A program made the position numbers and the translations under genes. A model generated the notes under the pieces. It was not told the origin of the DNA and made no database searches. It saw nothing but the letters and a program-made list of their open reading frames with translations. A DNA stretch of 64,000 bases from Selenomonas dianae (GTDB taxonomy: Bacteria > Bacillota > Negativicutes > Selenomonadales > Selenomonadaceae), in the NCBI RefSeq assembly GCF_030644225.1, contig NZ_CP128650.1, forward strand, positions 1,788,001-1,852,000. Direction: 5' to 3'. Within the stretch, counting starts at the first letter, position 1. Each line of letters opens with the position of its first letter. This document shows, in pieces, positions 43,114-51,583 of this stretch.

Positions 43114-44346
43114 TCATCCCCGCTTCTGAAACGTCTCTTCCAACCTGTCGAGAATCACGCCCGCAAGCGCCGCCTTTGCCATGAGCGGATGATCCTCCGC
43201 GCGTCCGTCCGCATAGAAAATCTGCACATGATTCGTCGGCACGCCGAACCCCGCATCCTGCTCCGCGACATTATTCGCGACAATAAAGTCGAGGTTCTTC
43301 TTCGCGAGTTTCCCGCGTGCATATTCCGCGACGTTCTGGGTCTCCGCCGCAAAGCCGACGAGGATCTGATGTTTCTTTTGTTGTCCGAGCTCATAGAGGA
43401 TGTCGGGGTTACGCGTGAGCTTGAGCGTGAGTTCGCCGTCCGATTTCTTGATTTTGTGTTCTGCCATCTCTGCGGGACGATAGTCCGCCACCGCCGCCGC
43501 CTTGATGACCGCATCCACGCCGTCATACTCCGCGCGTACCGCCGCGTGCATATCACGCGCACTCCGCACATCCACACGCCGCACGCCCGTCGGTGTTGCG
43601 AGCGGTGTCGGTCCTGCGACGAGAATCACCTCCGCGCCGCGCCGCGCCGCCTCGGCGGCGACGGCGAAGCCCATGCGCCCCGTCGAGCGGTTGCCGAGGA
43701 AGCGCACGGGGTCGAGTGCCTCCTCCGTCCCCGCCGCCGTCACGAGGATGCGCCGCCCTGCAAGGCTTTGCCCATGCGCGAAATGGTTCTCGACGACACG
43801 CACAACCTCCACGGGCTCGGGCAGACGTCCCGCCCCCGTTGTGCCACACGCGAGCTGTCCCACGGCGGGCGGGATGATCGTCGCGCCGCGCTCTGTCAAG
43901 CGACGTACATTTTCCTGCGTGACGGAATTCTCCCACATGCCCGTATTCATCGCGGGCGCAATGATGAGCGGCGCACGCGTCGCGAGGACAAACGTCGTCA
44001 GCATATCATCCGCCATCCCTGCCGCCGCCTTTGCAATAAAATTCGCCGTTGCAGGCGCGACCAGAACGAGCTCCGCGAACGCCGCGAGTGCAATGTGCGC
44101 GACATGATGCTGCGGCTCCCCCCACATTGTCTCCGCGACGGGCTGTCCCGTGATCTCGCGAAACGTGAGCGGCGTGACAAAGGAGGTCGCTGCACGCGTC
44201 ATGACGACGCGCACATCTGCGCCCGCCTTTTTGAGACGGCTTGCGACCTCCACCGCCTTGTATGCGGCGATGCCGCCCGTCACACCAAGGACGATGCGCC
44301 GCCCCGCGAGTGCGCCCACGTCAGACACTCTCTGTGCAGAGGTCAT
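43114..44346 (-). CDS. coaBC: Bifunctional phosphopantothenoylcysteine decarboxylase / phosphopantothenate-cysteine ligase
   Basis: Coenzyme A synthesis. About 410 residues. The N-terminal CoaC flavoprotein has [20 protein letters not shown], the catalytic His region [11 protein letters not shown] and [10 protein letters not shown]. The C-terminal CoaB has [20 protein letters not shown] and the KIKK segment with KLTRNPDIL. The ATG at 44346 overlaps rpoZ by 26 bases and has GGAGGG upstream. A GTG at 44319, just after the rpoZ stop, would give a tighter family N-terminus; the start is not settled. The gene is last in the yicC-remA-gmk-rpoZ-coaBC run. Confidence 0.95.
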   Translation of the reverse strand: MTSAQRVSDVGALAGRRIVLGVTGGIAAYKAVEVASRLKKAGADVRVVMTRAATSFVTPLTFREITGQPVAETMWGEPQHHVAHIALAAFAELVLVAPATANFIAKAAAGMADDMLTTFVLATRAPLIIAPAMNTGMWENSVTQENVRRLTERGATIIPPAVGQLACGTTGAGRLPEPVEVVRVVENHFAHGQSLAGRRILVTAAGTEEALDPVRFLGNRSTGRMGFAVAAEAARRGAEVILVAGPTPLATPTGVRRVDVRSARDMHAAVRAEYDGVDAVIKAAAVADYRPAEMAEHKIKKSDGELTLKLTRNPDILYELGQQKKHQILVGFAAETQNVAEYARGKLAKKNLDFIVANNVAEQDAGFGVPTNHVQIFYADGRAEDHPLMAKAALAGVILDRLEETFQKRG

Positions 44347-44551
44347 AGCTGATCTTGCCCTCCGCGATCTCCTCAAACGCATTCGTGACATTCTTCGTCG
44401 AACGCGCACGCTCGGACTTCACGGGATCTCCCTCCAGCAGCTGGCGTGCACGCTTCGCCGCGAGCACCACCACACCATAGCGGCTGTCCACCTTCGTCAG
44501 CAGCTCATCCGTCGACGGATTGACCATACCGATTTCCACATTCGTTTTCAT
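44321..44551 (-). CDS. rpoZ: DNA-directed RNA polymerase omega subunit
   Basis: A 76-residue assembly subunit of RNA polymerase. The start at 44551 ([20 protein letters not shown]) follows AGAGGT. The core reads [20 protein letters not shown], then [17 protein letters not shown]. The gene is preceded by a deleted copy of the palindromic element and followed by overlapping coaBC. Confidence 0.95.
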   Translation of the reverse strand: MKTNVEIGMVNPSTDELLTKVDSRYGVVVLAAKRARQLLEGDPVKSERARSTKNVTNAFEEIAEGKISYDLCTESV

Positions 44552-44590
44552 ACCGTACCTCTTATCTTCCATTTCTACAGTGCAACACCC

Positions 44591-44653
44591 CGAAGCGTTT
44601 CCGGGCAAAACACGCAATCACCTGCGTGACGAGGCGTTCGCGTGGAACGTGCA
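44591..44653 (+). repeat. Deleted copy of the palindromic element, copy E
   Basis: The right half of the element with internal losses: CGAAGCG, a shortened centre, then CACGCAATCACCTGCGTGAC and GAGGCGTTCGCGTGGAACG. It aligns with the 3' arm of copy A (GCGATCACTTGCGCAACGAG, GCGTTCGCGTGGGAC). The left arm is gone. It lies between gmk and rpoZ. Confidence 0.75.
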
Positions 44654-44663
44654 TCGTAAGGCT

Positions 44664-45257
44664 TCAAATTTCAAACTGCGCCGGATCCATATCCGCACGC
44701 AGACGCTCCGCCGCGAGAATCGTCTGAATCCGATCCGTCGCAGCCTCCACCGTATCGTTGAGCACGGCGTAGCGGTAACGCTTTCCGAGCCGAATCTCAT
44801 CGCGTGCCGCCGCAAGGCGACGCGCAAGGCTCTCCTCCGACTCCGTCCCGCGCCCTGTGATGCGACGGCGCAGTTCCTCAAGCGAGGGCGGCAGGAGAAA
44901 GATGAACGTCCCGTCGGGGCAGCGCTCCATCACATTCAATGCGCCCTGCGTGTCGATTTCGAGCAGGATGTCCTCGCCCACCGCACGCCGCGCCTCAATC
45001 GACGCGAGCGGCGTACCGTAGTAGTTGCCGTACACATCCGCATACTCAAGGAACTCGCCCGCCGCAATCATTTTCTCAAACTCTGCACGCGTGCGAAAAT
45101 AGTATTCACGTCCGTCCTGCTCCCCCGCACGCGGTGCGCGGGAGGTCGCGGAAACAGAGTAGGCAAGCCCCCGTTCGCGTGCGAGCAGTTCCTTGCAGAC
45201 CGTCCCTTTTCCCGTCCCCGATGCACCCGAAATTACAATGAGAAGCCCCTTTTTCAC
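44664..45257 (-). CDS. gmk: Guanylate kinase
   Basis: Phosphorylates GMP to GDP. It has 197 residues. The P-loop is [20 protein letters not shown], followed by the GMP-binding [20 protein letters not shown] and [14 protein letters not shown]. The start is GTG at 45257 and overlaps the remA stop by 4 bases. The order yicC-remA-gmk-rpoZ-coaBC is the conserved Firmicutes arrangement. Confidence 0.98.
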   Translation of the reverse strand: MKKGLLIVISGASGTGKGTVCKELLARERGLAYSVSATSRAPRAGEQDGREYYFRTRAEFEKMIAAGEFLEYADVYGNYYGTPLASIEARRAVGEDILLEIDTQGALNVMERCPDGTFIFLLPPSLEELRRRITGRGTESEESLARRLAAARDEIRLGKRYRYAVLNDTVEAATDRIQTILAAERLRADMDPAQFEI

Positions 45258-45505
45258 TCTGCTGCCTCCTTTGCGCTCGTCATGCGCCCCGCAATCGTCT
45301 CCGGCAAAAGTGCCGAGAGTACAATGTGACCGCTGTCCAGTACGATGACGGCACGCGTCCGCCGCTTATACGTCGCATCGATGAGCCGTCCCGCATCCCG
45401 CGCATCCTGCACCATACGCTTGACGGACATGGAACTTGGTGCGACGATGGCGACCATGCGCCCCGCGAGAACGATGTCGCCGAACCCGATACTGACCGTC
45501 TCCAT
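45254..45505 (-). CDS. remA: RemA-like (DUF370) extracellular matrix regulatory protein
   Basis: An 83-residue DNA-binding protein of the RemA family, seen in [40 protein letters not shown] and the [19 protein letters not shown] core. In Bacillus RemA activates biofilm matrix and osmoprotection genes; the role in Negativicutes is untested. It lies between yicC and gmk, overlapping gmk. Confidence 0.93.
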   Translation of the reverse strand: METVSIGFGDIVLAGRMVAIVAPSSMSVKRMVQDARDAGRLIDATYKRRTRAVIVLDSGHIVLSALLPETIAGRMTSAKEAAE

Positions 45506-45508
45506 ACG

Positions 45509-46390
45509 TCACTCCAAATTCTGAACCTGCTCGCGCAGCTTCTCAACCTCGTTCTTCATCGCGACAACAATCTGCTGTGCGGCGGCATTGCTCGCCTTTG
45601 ATCCGATGGTGTTCGTCTCACGGTTGATTTCCTGCAAAAGGAAGTCGAGCCGCCGTCCGACGGGCTCCGCCTCCGCAAGAATCGCGCGGAACTGGGCAAA
45701 ATGGCTTGCGAGCCGCACGAGTTCCTCCGTGATGTTCACGCGGTCGGCATAGAGTGCCGCCTCCTGCACAAGGCGCGTCTCATCGGGCGTGACCTCCTTG
45801 AACTCCGCAAGCACCTCCGCGAGGTGCGCACGGTAGTCCGCCACGATCTGCGGTGCAATCGCCTTCACCTGCGCACGCTGCTCCTCAAGCCGTGCAAGCC
45901 GCTTCTCAAAGTCACGCGCGATATGTGCGCCCTCGGCAAGCCGCATCGCATCGAGTGCGGTGAGTGCCTGCGCCGCCGCATCCAGAAAGACCGCACGCGC
46001 CCCCGCGATGTCCGTCTGCTCCCGCACGGAGATCACGCCCTCGTACGCCGCCGCCATCTGAACGCCGCCCGTCAGCGGCGCATCCACCGTATGCGCGACC
46101 CTGCCGAGTGCCGTGTAATACGCACGCGCCAAACCCTCGTTGACGTGGACATCGTACTGCTTTTCGCTGCGATCCTCAAAGTTCACATAGACATCGAGCT
46201 TGCCGCGTGCAACGCGCGTGCGGATCAGGTCGCGCAGATCATTCTCCCACGCGCCGAACGCACGCGGCATATGCGGCGCAATCTCAAGAAACCTCTGATT
46301 CACCGCCTTGATCTCAACCGTGACACAGTAGTCCGCCGTTTCAGCCGTCCCCGCGCCATAGCCCGTCATGCTCCTGCGCGGCGCACTCAT
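45509..46390 (-). CDS. YicC/YloC-family endoribonuclease
   Basis: A 293-residue protein. The diagnostic N-terminal SMTGYGAGTA and the C-terminal DUF1732 part (RRLDFLLQEINRETNTIGSK) are present. YicC proteins have been described as endoribonucleases that influence small-RNA stability; that assignment comes from relatives. The start at 46390 overlaps the dapF stop by 4 bases (ATGA), so the two genes are coupled. Confidence 0.92.
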   Translation of the reverse strand: MSAPRRSMTGYGAGTAETADYCVTVEIKAVNQRFLEIAPHMPRAFGAWENDLRDLIRTRVARGKLDVYVNFEDRSEKQYDVHVNEGLARAYYTALGRVAHTVDAPLTGGVQMAAAYEGVISVREQTDIAGARAVFLDAAAQALTALDAMRLAEGAHIARDFEKRLARLEEQRAQVKAIAPQIVADYRAHLAEVLAEFKEVTPDETRLVQEAALYADRVNITEELVRLASHFAQFRAILAEAEPVGRRLDFLLQEINRETNTIGSKASNAAAQQIVVAMKNEVEKLREQVQNLE

Positions 46391-47226
46391 AGCGCCCCCT
46401 GCCATTCGCCCGTGAACACCGGCTCAGCGGGACCTGTCATAAGGATATGCCCATCCGCACGCCACTCCACATGAATCACGCCGCCATCAACTTCGATGTC
46501 CGCCGCACGGTCGAGCACATCGTTCAGCACGCCCGCCGTCAGCGTCGCACACGTCCCCGTGCCGCACGCGAGCGTGATCCCCGCACCGCGTTCCCAAACG
46601 CGCATACGCGCGTGTTTGCGGCTCCTCACCTCGACGAACTCCGTATTGATCTTACGCGGAAATGCGGGATGGTTCTCGAACTGCGCCCCCAGTTCCGAAA
46701 GAGGGAAGCCCTCTACATCGTCCACAAAGATCACGCAATGGGGATTGCCCATCGAGACGCACGTCATCTGGTACTCCGTACCATCCACCGTAAGCGGCTG
46801 TGCCACCACGCGCTCTGCGCCGAAGCCCGCTACGGGTATTTTCTCCCCTTCGAGTACAGGCACGCCCATATCCACCTCGACCGCCGTCACCGCACCGTCC
46901 TGCGTGATGATGCGCGGCACCATCGTCCCCGCCAGCGTCTCAATCGTGAACTGCTGTGTTTTCATGCGCCCGTAGTCATAGAGATACCGCGCGAAACAGC
47001 GAATGCCATTCCCGCACATCTCCGGCTCCGTCCCGTCGGGGTTAAACTCGCGCATCCGCACATCCGCCATCTCCGAGGGACAAACCACCATCAGTCCATC
47101 CGCACCAATGCCGAAATGCCGATCGCACATCTTCACCGCGAGTGCCGCAAAGTCCATCGGCTCTTTATCTAGGAAATCCACTACCACGAAATCGTTGCCG
47201 CAGCCCTGCCACTTTGTAAACTTCAT
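46387..47226 (-). CDS. dapF: Diaminopimelate epimerase
   Basis: Converts LL- to meso-diaminopimelate for peptidoglycan and lysine. It has 279 residues. Both catalytic cysteines are visible, in PEMCGNGIRCFARYLY and in ITLACGTGTCATLTAG. The N-terminal KWQGCGNDFVVVDF is typical. It heads the operon continuing into yicC. A TTGCGC/TACAAT promoter lies just upstream. Confidence 0.97.
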   Translation of the reverse strand: MKFTKWQGCGNDFVVVDFLDKEPMDFAALAVKMCDRHFGIGADGLMVVCPSEMADVRMREFNPDGTEPEMCGNGIRCFARYLYDYGRMKTQQFTIETLAGTMVPRIITQDGAVTAVEVDMGVPVLEGEKIPVAGFGAERVVAQPLTVDGTEYQMTCVSMGNPHCVIFVDDVEGFPLSELGAQFENHPAFPRKINTEFVEVRSRKHARMRVWERGAGITLACGTGTCATLTAGVLNDVLDRAADIEVDGGVIHVEWRADGHILMTGPAEPVFTGEWQGAL

Positions 47227-47250
47227 CCATTACACCGCCTTGCTGCACGT

Positions 47251-47279
47251 ATTGTACTATGAAACGTCCCCATGCGCAA
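47251..47279 (-). promoter_or_regulatory. Promoter of the dapF operon
   Basis: On the minus strand TTGCGC (47274-47279) and TACAAT (47251-47256), 17-base spacer. Confidence 0.8.
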
Positions 47280-47289
47280 GGCGCAGCGC

Positions 47290-47318
47290 TTGCCTATTGT
47301 ATGATTGACGTGTATAAT
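47290..47318 (+). promoter_or_regulatory. Promoter of rqcH
   Basis: TTGCCT (47290-47295) and TATAAT (47313-47318) with a 17-base spacer. The transcript would begin near 47326, just before palindromic copy D, making the element part of the rqcH leader. Confidence 0.82.
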
Positions 47319-47339
47319 TTTCTATGAAGTATACAAAGA

Positions 47340-47505
47340 ATACGGAATGCCAAAGCGAACCCTAGTGAAGCAAGTGAGTAAAGTGCTCGGTACGCCCCGT
47401 CGGAGTTCTTTCGTTCAAGCGAAGCGCGTTTAAGAACTCCGGCGGTATTTAAGCGTACAAGAGCGCGATCACTTGCGCAACGAGGCGTTCGCGTGGCATC
47501 CGTAT
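47340..47505 (+). repeat. Interspersed palindromic element, copy D
   Basis: A copy in the orientation of copy A. The outer arm is ATACGG/CCGTAT, then ATGCC/GGCAT in place of GTCCC/GGGAC. The central helix is GGAGTTCTT/AAGAACTCC, where copy A has a mismatch, and GCTC/GAGC replaces the GCGTGC/GCACGC block. It lies entirely in the 5' leader of rqcH. Confidence 0.93.
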
Positions 47506-47533
47506 GACGTTTAGAATATAAAGAGGTAATACT

Positions 47534-49291
47534 ATGAGCCTTGACGGCTTCTCCATGTCCGCCCTCGTGCGTGAACTCGCAGACACACTCACGGGCGGGC
47601 GCATCGATAAAATCAACCAGCCGAATAAGCAGTCCATCGTTCTCTCCGTGCGTCAGCCGGGACAAAACCGCCTTCTCTACATCAACACCAACGCAAGCAA
47701 CCCATCCGCACATCTCATCGAAAACGCCCCCGAGAATCCCGCCGAGCCGCCGACCTTCGTCATGCTCCTCCGAAAACAGCTCGAAACGGGACGCATTGCC
47801 GCCGTACGGCAGGAGGGACGCGACCGCATCATCCATCTCGACATCGACGTGATCGCGGGCGGCGGGCGCATCACAACGCGCACCCTCACCCTCGAACTCA
47901 TCGGCAAATACAGCAACATCATCCTCCACGAGGACGGCATTATCACCGAGGCACTGCGCCGCATCGGCGAGAACACGAGCCGCGTACGCACCGTGTTCAA
48001 GGGCATCCCCTACACCCTACCGCCCGCGCAGGACAAACACGATCTCTTTACGGCAGACATCGCAGACATTATCACACGCATACAGTCGGACAACGACGCA
48101 AAACTCTTTCAGGCACTCATTGGCGCTGTCCTCGGCTTTGGGCCTGTGTCGGCGAAAGAGGTCTGTTTCCTTGCAGGTCTTACGCCGAACATTGCCGTCT
48201 CCAAACTGGATGCGGCGGACTTTGCGGCAGTTTCCGACGCACTCACGGAACTTCGCGCATGGATGGAGCGCCCTGCTCCCTCCATGCGTCTGGACGAAAA
48301 CGGCAAGGTGACCGCGATGGCAGCATTCCCCCTCAGTGACCTTCCCAAAACCACACGCATCTCCTATCCCACGCTTAGCGCACTGATGATCGACGCAGAC
48401 AAACGGCTCGGCAGCTATGTCATTCCCGACCGCGAACGCTTTCGTCGCCTCGTACGTACCGAACTCGCGCGCGCACGTGAGAAATACGAGAAACTTGGCG
48501 CAGAGATCACGGCGGCTGAGAATGCCGAGGAACAGAAGATCTGTGCCGACAATCTGATGACCTATCAGTATCAGTACAGCGACCATGCTGACGATGAGAT
48601 CACCGTCCCGAACATCTACAGCGAAAACGGCGAAACGATCACGATTCCACTCGACCGACGCATCGGCATCATTGCGAATATGCAGGCGTACTATAAGAAA
48701 TATGACAAGCTGAAGCGTGCGCAGCAGCTGCTCGCCGTCCAACAGGAGCACTGCATGGCGAACATCCGCCACCTTGAGAGCATCGAGACATCGCTCGACT
48801 CCTCCACGCGTCTTGCCGAGATTGCAGAGATACAGGATGAGCTGATTACTTCGGGCTACCTCCACGAAAAACTGCCAAAGCGCAGCAAGGATCGCCGTGC
48901 GCATCCGTTCTCCTTTACCGCTCCCGATGGCACAACGATCTTGGTGGGCAAGAATAACGCACAGAATGACGCGCTTACCTTCAAGACCGCCGCACCGACG
49001 GACATCTGGCTGCACGTCCGCGACATCCCCGGCTCGCACGTTATTCTGCGGACAAACGGAGATGCGTCGACGGAACAGGCACTCCACCTCGCCGCTCAGA
49101 TTGCCGCACATTTCAGCAAGGCACGCGGTTCCTCGAACGTCCCCGTCGACTACACCGCCGTCCGCTTTGTCAAGAAACCCTCGGGAGCTGTCCCCGGCTT
49201 CGTCCGCTTTATCAATGAAAAGACGCTGTTTGTCACCGAGGATGAGGAGGAACTTGCGCCGATACTTGCGCAAGATCCGAACGTTGGATAA
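47534..49291 (+). CDS. rqcH: Rqc2/RqcH-type NFACT protein (Ala-tailing ribosome quality control)
   Basis: A 585-residue NFACT protein. In Bacillus RqcH binds obstructed 50S subunits and adds C-terminal alanine tails for degradation. The N-terminal NFACT-N domain starts SLDGFSMSALVRELADTLTG and has the Asp97-Arg98 pair (GRDRI) needed for tailing in RqcH. A helix-hairpin-helix region is followed by a long coiled coil (about 325-430), and then the NFACT-R domain has DIWLHVRDIPGSHVILRT. The start follows AGAGGTAATACT. The gene is monocistronic with its own promoter and terminator. Confidence 0.95.
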   Translation: MSLDGFSMSALVRELADTLTGGRIDKINQPNKQSIVLSVRQPGQNRLLYINTNASNPSAHLIENAPENPAEPPTFVMLLRKQLETGRIAAVRQEGRDRIIHLDIDVIAGGGRITTRTLTLELIGKYSNIILHEDGIITEALRRIGENTSRVRTVFKGIPYTLPPAQDKHDLFTADIADIITRIQSDNDAKLFQALIGAVLGFGPVSAKEVCFLAGLTPNIAVSKLDAADFAAVSDALTELRAWMERPAPSMRLDENGKVTAMAAFPLSDLPKTTRISYPTLSALMIDADKRLGSYVIPDRERFRRLVRTELARAREKYEKLGAEITAAENAEEQKICADNLMTYQYQYSDHADDEITVPNIYSENGETITIPLDRRIGIIANMQAYYKKYDKLKRAQQLLAVQQEHCMANIRHLESIETSLDSSTRLAEIAEIQDELITSGYLHEKLPKRSKDRRAHPFSFTAPDGTTILVGKNNAQNDALTFKTAAPTDIWLHVRDIPGSHVILRTNGDASTEQALHLAAQIAAHFSKARGSSNVPVDYTAVRFVKKPSGAVPGFVRFINEKTLFVTEDEEELAPILAQDPNVG

Positions 49292-49303
49292 TCTGCACAA
49301 CAA

Positions 49304-49343
49304 AAGGCTGTCTATGGGAATCCGCTGATCCCAAGGCAGCCTT
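49304..49343. terminator. Bidirectional terminator between rqcH and the Rpn-type gene
   Basis: AAGGCTG pairs with CAGCCTT and an inner TGGGA/TCCCA stem closes the loop between convergent genes. Confidence 0.82.
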
Positions 49344-49358
49344 ATTTCGTGTACGCTC

Positions 49359-50252
49359 TTACTGAACCGTTATGCCGTGCTCCCGTGCGAGTGCCCGTAC
49401 GTCCTCCTCCGAAAGCTCCGAGGCTGTGATAACGGTTTCCATCGGCAAATTCATGCGCAAGAGATTGAGTGCAGTACGCTGTGCGCCAAGACGAAGCCCT
49501 TCCTTACGTCCTTCTTTTCGTCCTTCTTTTCGCCCTTCCTCACGCGATCCTTTCATGTCTGACACATAATCATGCTCATATTTCTCCCGTGCCTCATATC
49601 TGCGACGACGACTCATATCCTGCAAGTAATCGTCGATTGCATCCCATGCCGTCCCAATGGCTGCTTCACTCATCGCAAGTTCCTCCATTTCCTCATTACT
49701 CAGCTTGTTATTCAAAAATGCCATCCACTTATCGAGACACCGCATATTTTGTAAATCCTGCCTCCGCACCTTCGGCAGCTCCAAAAAATGCAGTTCAATA
49801 TCATCCGTCAGACGATGCGACTTTGCCGAATCGTAGAGACCGTATACGTTGTGAAAGCCCTTCTGCGGAAGAAAAGAATACGCAAGCAAATTGATCGTCA
49901 CTGTTCTTCGGAGTGTATCGTATGCCTTACTCTTGCGCAAAGACGATTGATACAGCTTTGCCCAATAGTACAGACTGCGCTGTGCCATGTTCTGACGATT
50001 CTGCACCTGAACCTCGATGTTGACCTGTGTCTCATCATTTGTAACACAGAGCAAATCAAGCACAGAAGTCTTCCCCTCTGCCTCCTCGGGCTCAAGTGCA
50101 CGATCGGCAAAGTGCAGATCAACAAACGCATTCTCCCCTTCCAGTTGGAGCGTCGCATTGATAAAGGAAAGCGTAACCGCCTTTCGTTCCTCATGCCCAA
50201 AGACAAACTTGAAGAGCAGGTCATTGAGTGCGTTAAAATCTCTCGTACGCAT
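49359..50252 (-). CDS. Rpn-family recombination-promoting nuclease / PD-(D/E)XK transposase-like protein
   Basis: A 297-residue protein. The N-terminal part reads RDFNALNDLLFKFVFGHEER. The PD-(D/E)xK nuclease core has SVLDLLCVTNDETQVNIEVQ with the Asp and Glu-x-Gln. This matches the RpnA-like PDDEXK_2 family implicated in RecA-independent recombination. Near residue 235 there is a short tandem run of Glu-Gly-Arg-Lys units encoded by 12-base repeats (about 49500-49545). The gene is single, with promoter 50290-50319. It may be a mobile-element relative, but no terminal repeats were seen. Confidence 0.88.
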   Translation of the reverse strand: MRTRDFNALNDLLFKFVFGHEERKAVTLSFINATLQLEGENAFVDLHFADRALEPEEAEGKTSVLDLLCVTNDETQVNIEVQVQNRQNMAQRSLYYWAKLYQSSLRKSKAYDTLRRTVTINLLAYSFLPQKGFHNVYGLYDSAKSHRLTDDIELHFLELPKVRRQDLQNMRCLDKWMAFLNNKLSNEEMEELAMSEAAIGTAWDAIDDYLQDMSRRRRYEAREKYEHDYVSDMKGSREEGRKEGRKEGRKEGLRLGAQRTALNLLRMNLPMETVITASELSEEDVRALAREHGITVQ

Positions 50253-50289
50253 AAAATCCCCCCTATCACAGCACTATCTATCTGATATT

Positions 50290-50319
50290 ATTATAAATAC
50301 AAAGCGATGAAGAATGCAA
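50290..50319 (-). promoter_or_regulatory. Promoter of the Rpn-type gene
   Basis: On the minus strand TTGCAT (50314-50319) and TATAAT (50290-50295), 18-base spacer. Confidence 0.7.
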
Positions 50320-50338
50320 CAAAAACCTCTTAAAGAAA

Positions 50339-50364
50339 ACAGCCCATCCTCTTGGATGAGCTGT
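50339..50364 (-). terminator. Intrinsic terminator after the secreted-protein gene
   Basis: On the minus strand ACAGCTCATCC pairs with GGATGGGCTGT around AAGA and is followed by TTTCTTT, about 50 bases past the stop. Confidence 0.85.
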
Positions 50365-50413
50365 AAAACGCTTACATCAGACTTTCTTGGGAAATCAATT
50401 TTTCGCAATCCTT

Positions 50414-51088
50414 TTATTTTATGAGTTGAAGTGTCGCATAGCAATCTGAGCGTGTCAGATGCTCGCCGTTTCGATCAACGGTCGTCACATAATAAACGAG
50501 ATGATAGACACCCGCCTGCCCTGTCTTTTCAAGACTGAGATCAACAAGAGAATCCGTTATCTGAACAGTCCCTTCGCCAACATTGGATGAACCAAGGATA
50601 AGACCATTCGCCCCCTGAGACCTCGTATTGAAACGGACAATAAGGGGTCTGACTTTATAGTCGGATACAAATGTTCCTGACTTGTCCAATAACGCAATCA
50701 TACTTCGTCTATTTCTAGAATTGTCTGGGAGCGTAACAAAATAAACGAGGGCGGATTGCTGAGATCCCTGATGAAGCATCGAGTTTACACCATGGCTTGC
50801 ATCACCGTGTGACCTGAAACCGTAAGAGTCCGTGAGGAGAAACACATGCCCAAGCAACTCTGAAAGCTTCGGAACACGGCTGTAGTCCACCATTCCAGCC
50901 GGTTCAACAATCTCTTCCCACGTAAGAAAACTTTTAACTTCCTGTGAACCATATACTTTTTGCTGCCAATTATAGAGTTCCTCCACCTGTGCCATGTCCA
51001 CTGCCTCTGCCCGCCCCATCAGCGATGCAGGAAGTGCAAGCACACCCAAGACCATGAACAACACTGCGATGATACAAATTTTTCTCAT
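50414..51088 (-). CDS. Secreted protein of unknown function
   Basis: I do not recognise a family. It has 224 residues. Residues 1-29 are a clear signal peptide (MRKICIIAVLFMVLGVLALP, then an AEA-type cleavage site). The mature part has a short helical start (VEELYNWQQKVYG) and is then mostly beta-rich with polar strands. A single Cys lies near the C-terminus. The gene is monocistronic with a good AAGGAGG ribosome-binding site, and its promoter spacer contains a G tract (51132-51138). Cell-surface or periplasmic location is inferred. Confidence 0.8.
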   Translation of the reverse strand: MRKICIIAVLFMVLGVLALPASLMGRAEAVDMAQVEELYNWQQKVYGSQEVKSFLTWEEIVEPAGMVDYSRVPKLSELLGHVFLLTDSYGFRSHGDASHGVNSMLHQGSQQSALVYFVTLPDNSRNRRSMIALLDKSGTFVSDYKVRPLIVRFNTRSQGANGLILGSSNVGEGTVQITDSLVDLSLEKTGQAGVYHLVYYVTTVDRNGEHLTRSDCYATLQLIK

Positions 51089-51115
51089 AGGAAAGACCTC
51101 CTTTTCTTTCTAAGA

Positions 51116-51143
51116 ATTATATAACCTTCTACCCCCCCGTCAA
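51116..51143 (-). promoter_or_regulatory. Promoter with homopolymeric G tract in the spacer
   Basis: On the minus strand TTGACG (51138-51143) and TATAAT (51116-51121) are 16 bases apart. Seven consecutive G residues (51132-51138) begin at the last base of the -35 box and fill the left part of the spacer, so tract-length changes would alter the spacing. Confidence 0.75.
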
Positions 51144-51183
51144 GGAACTCTTGTTCTCTTATTTGAGGATTTTTCAATATAAC

Positions 51184-51219
51184 AAAAAACTCCCGAAACT
51201 TTCGTTCCGAGAGTTTTTT
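51184..51219 (-). terminator. Terminator of the ribosomal protein cluster
   Basis: On the minus strand a long stem (AAAAAACTCTCGGAAC with GTTTCGGGAGTTTTTT, one mismatch) around a GAAA tetraloop lies 12 bases past the rplQ stop. Confidence 0.93.
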
Positions 51220-51231
51220 ACGATGTCACGT

Positions 51232-51564
51232 TCAGACAAGCTCAATGATTGCCATCGGGGCAGCGTCGCCGCGACGGGGGCCGAGCTTCAAGATGCGGGT
51301 GTAGCCGCTCTTTTTGTCTGTGTACTTCTCTGCGATTTCGCCGAAGAGCTTGCGTACAACATCCTCCTCCGCCAGAGCTGCAATCGCCTGACGACGTGCA
51401 CTGAGGTCGCCGCGCTTGGCGAGCGTGATAAGACCGTCGGCGAGGGAGCGGAGCTCCTTTGCCTTTGCCTCGGTCGTCTCAATGCGTCCGTACTTGAAGA
51501 AGGATGTGAGGATGCTCCTGAGGAGAGCCTTGCGGGCCGCGGAATTGCGTCCGAGCTTTCTCAT
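51232..51564 (-). CDS. rplQ: 50S ribosomal protein L17
   Basis: A 110-residue large-subunit protein, last gene of the S10-spc-alpha cluster. It begins [20 protein letters not shown], and the C-terminal [20 protein letters not shown] is diagnostic. It follows rpoA by 19 bases and is followed by a strong terminator. Confidence 0.98.
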   Translation of the reverse strand: MRKLGRNSAARKALLRSILTSFFKYGRIETTEAKAKELRSLADGLITLAKRGDLSARRQAIAALAEEDVVRKLFGEIAEKYTDKKSGYTRILKLGPRRGDAAPMAIIELV

Positions 51565-51583
51565 GTATTTCCCACTCCTATCG

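Noticed and set aside
47340-47505. Short open frames running through the palindromic copies, with a shared peptide pattern (such as ASDRALVRLNTVGLLKRASL)
   Set aside because: The frames arise because the element is conserved. They lack start signals and differ at both ends between copies, so they are probably not proteins.
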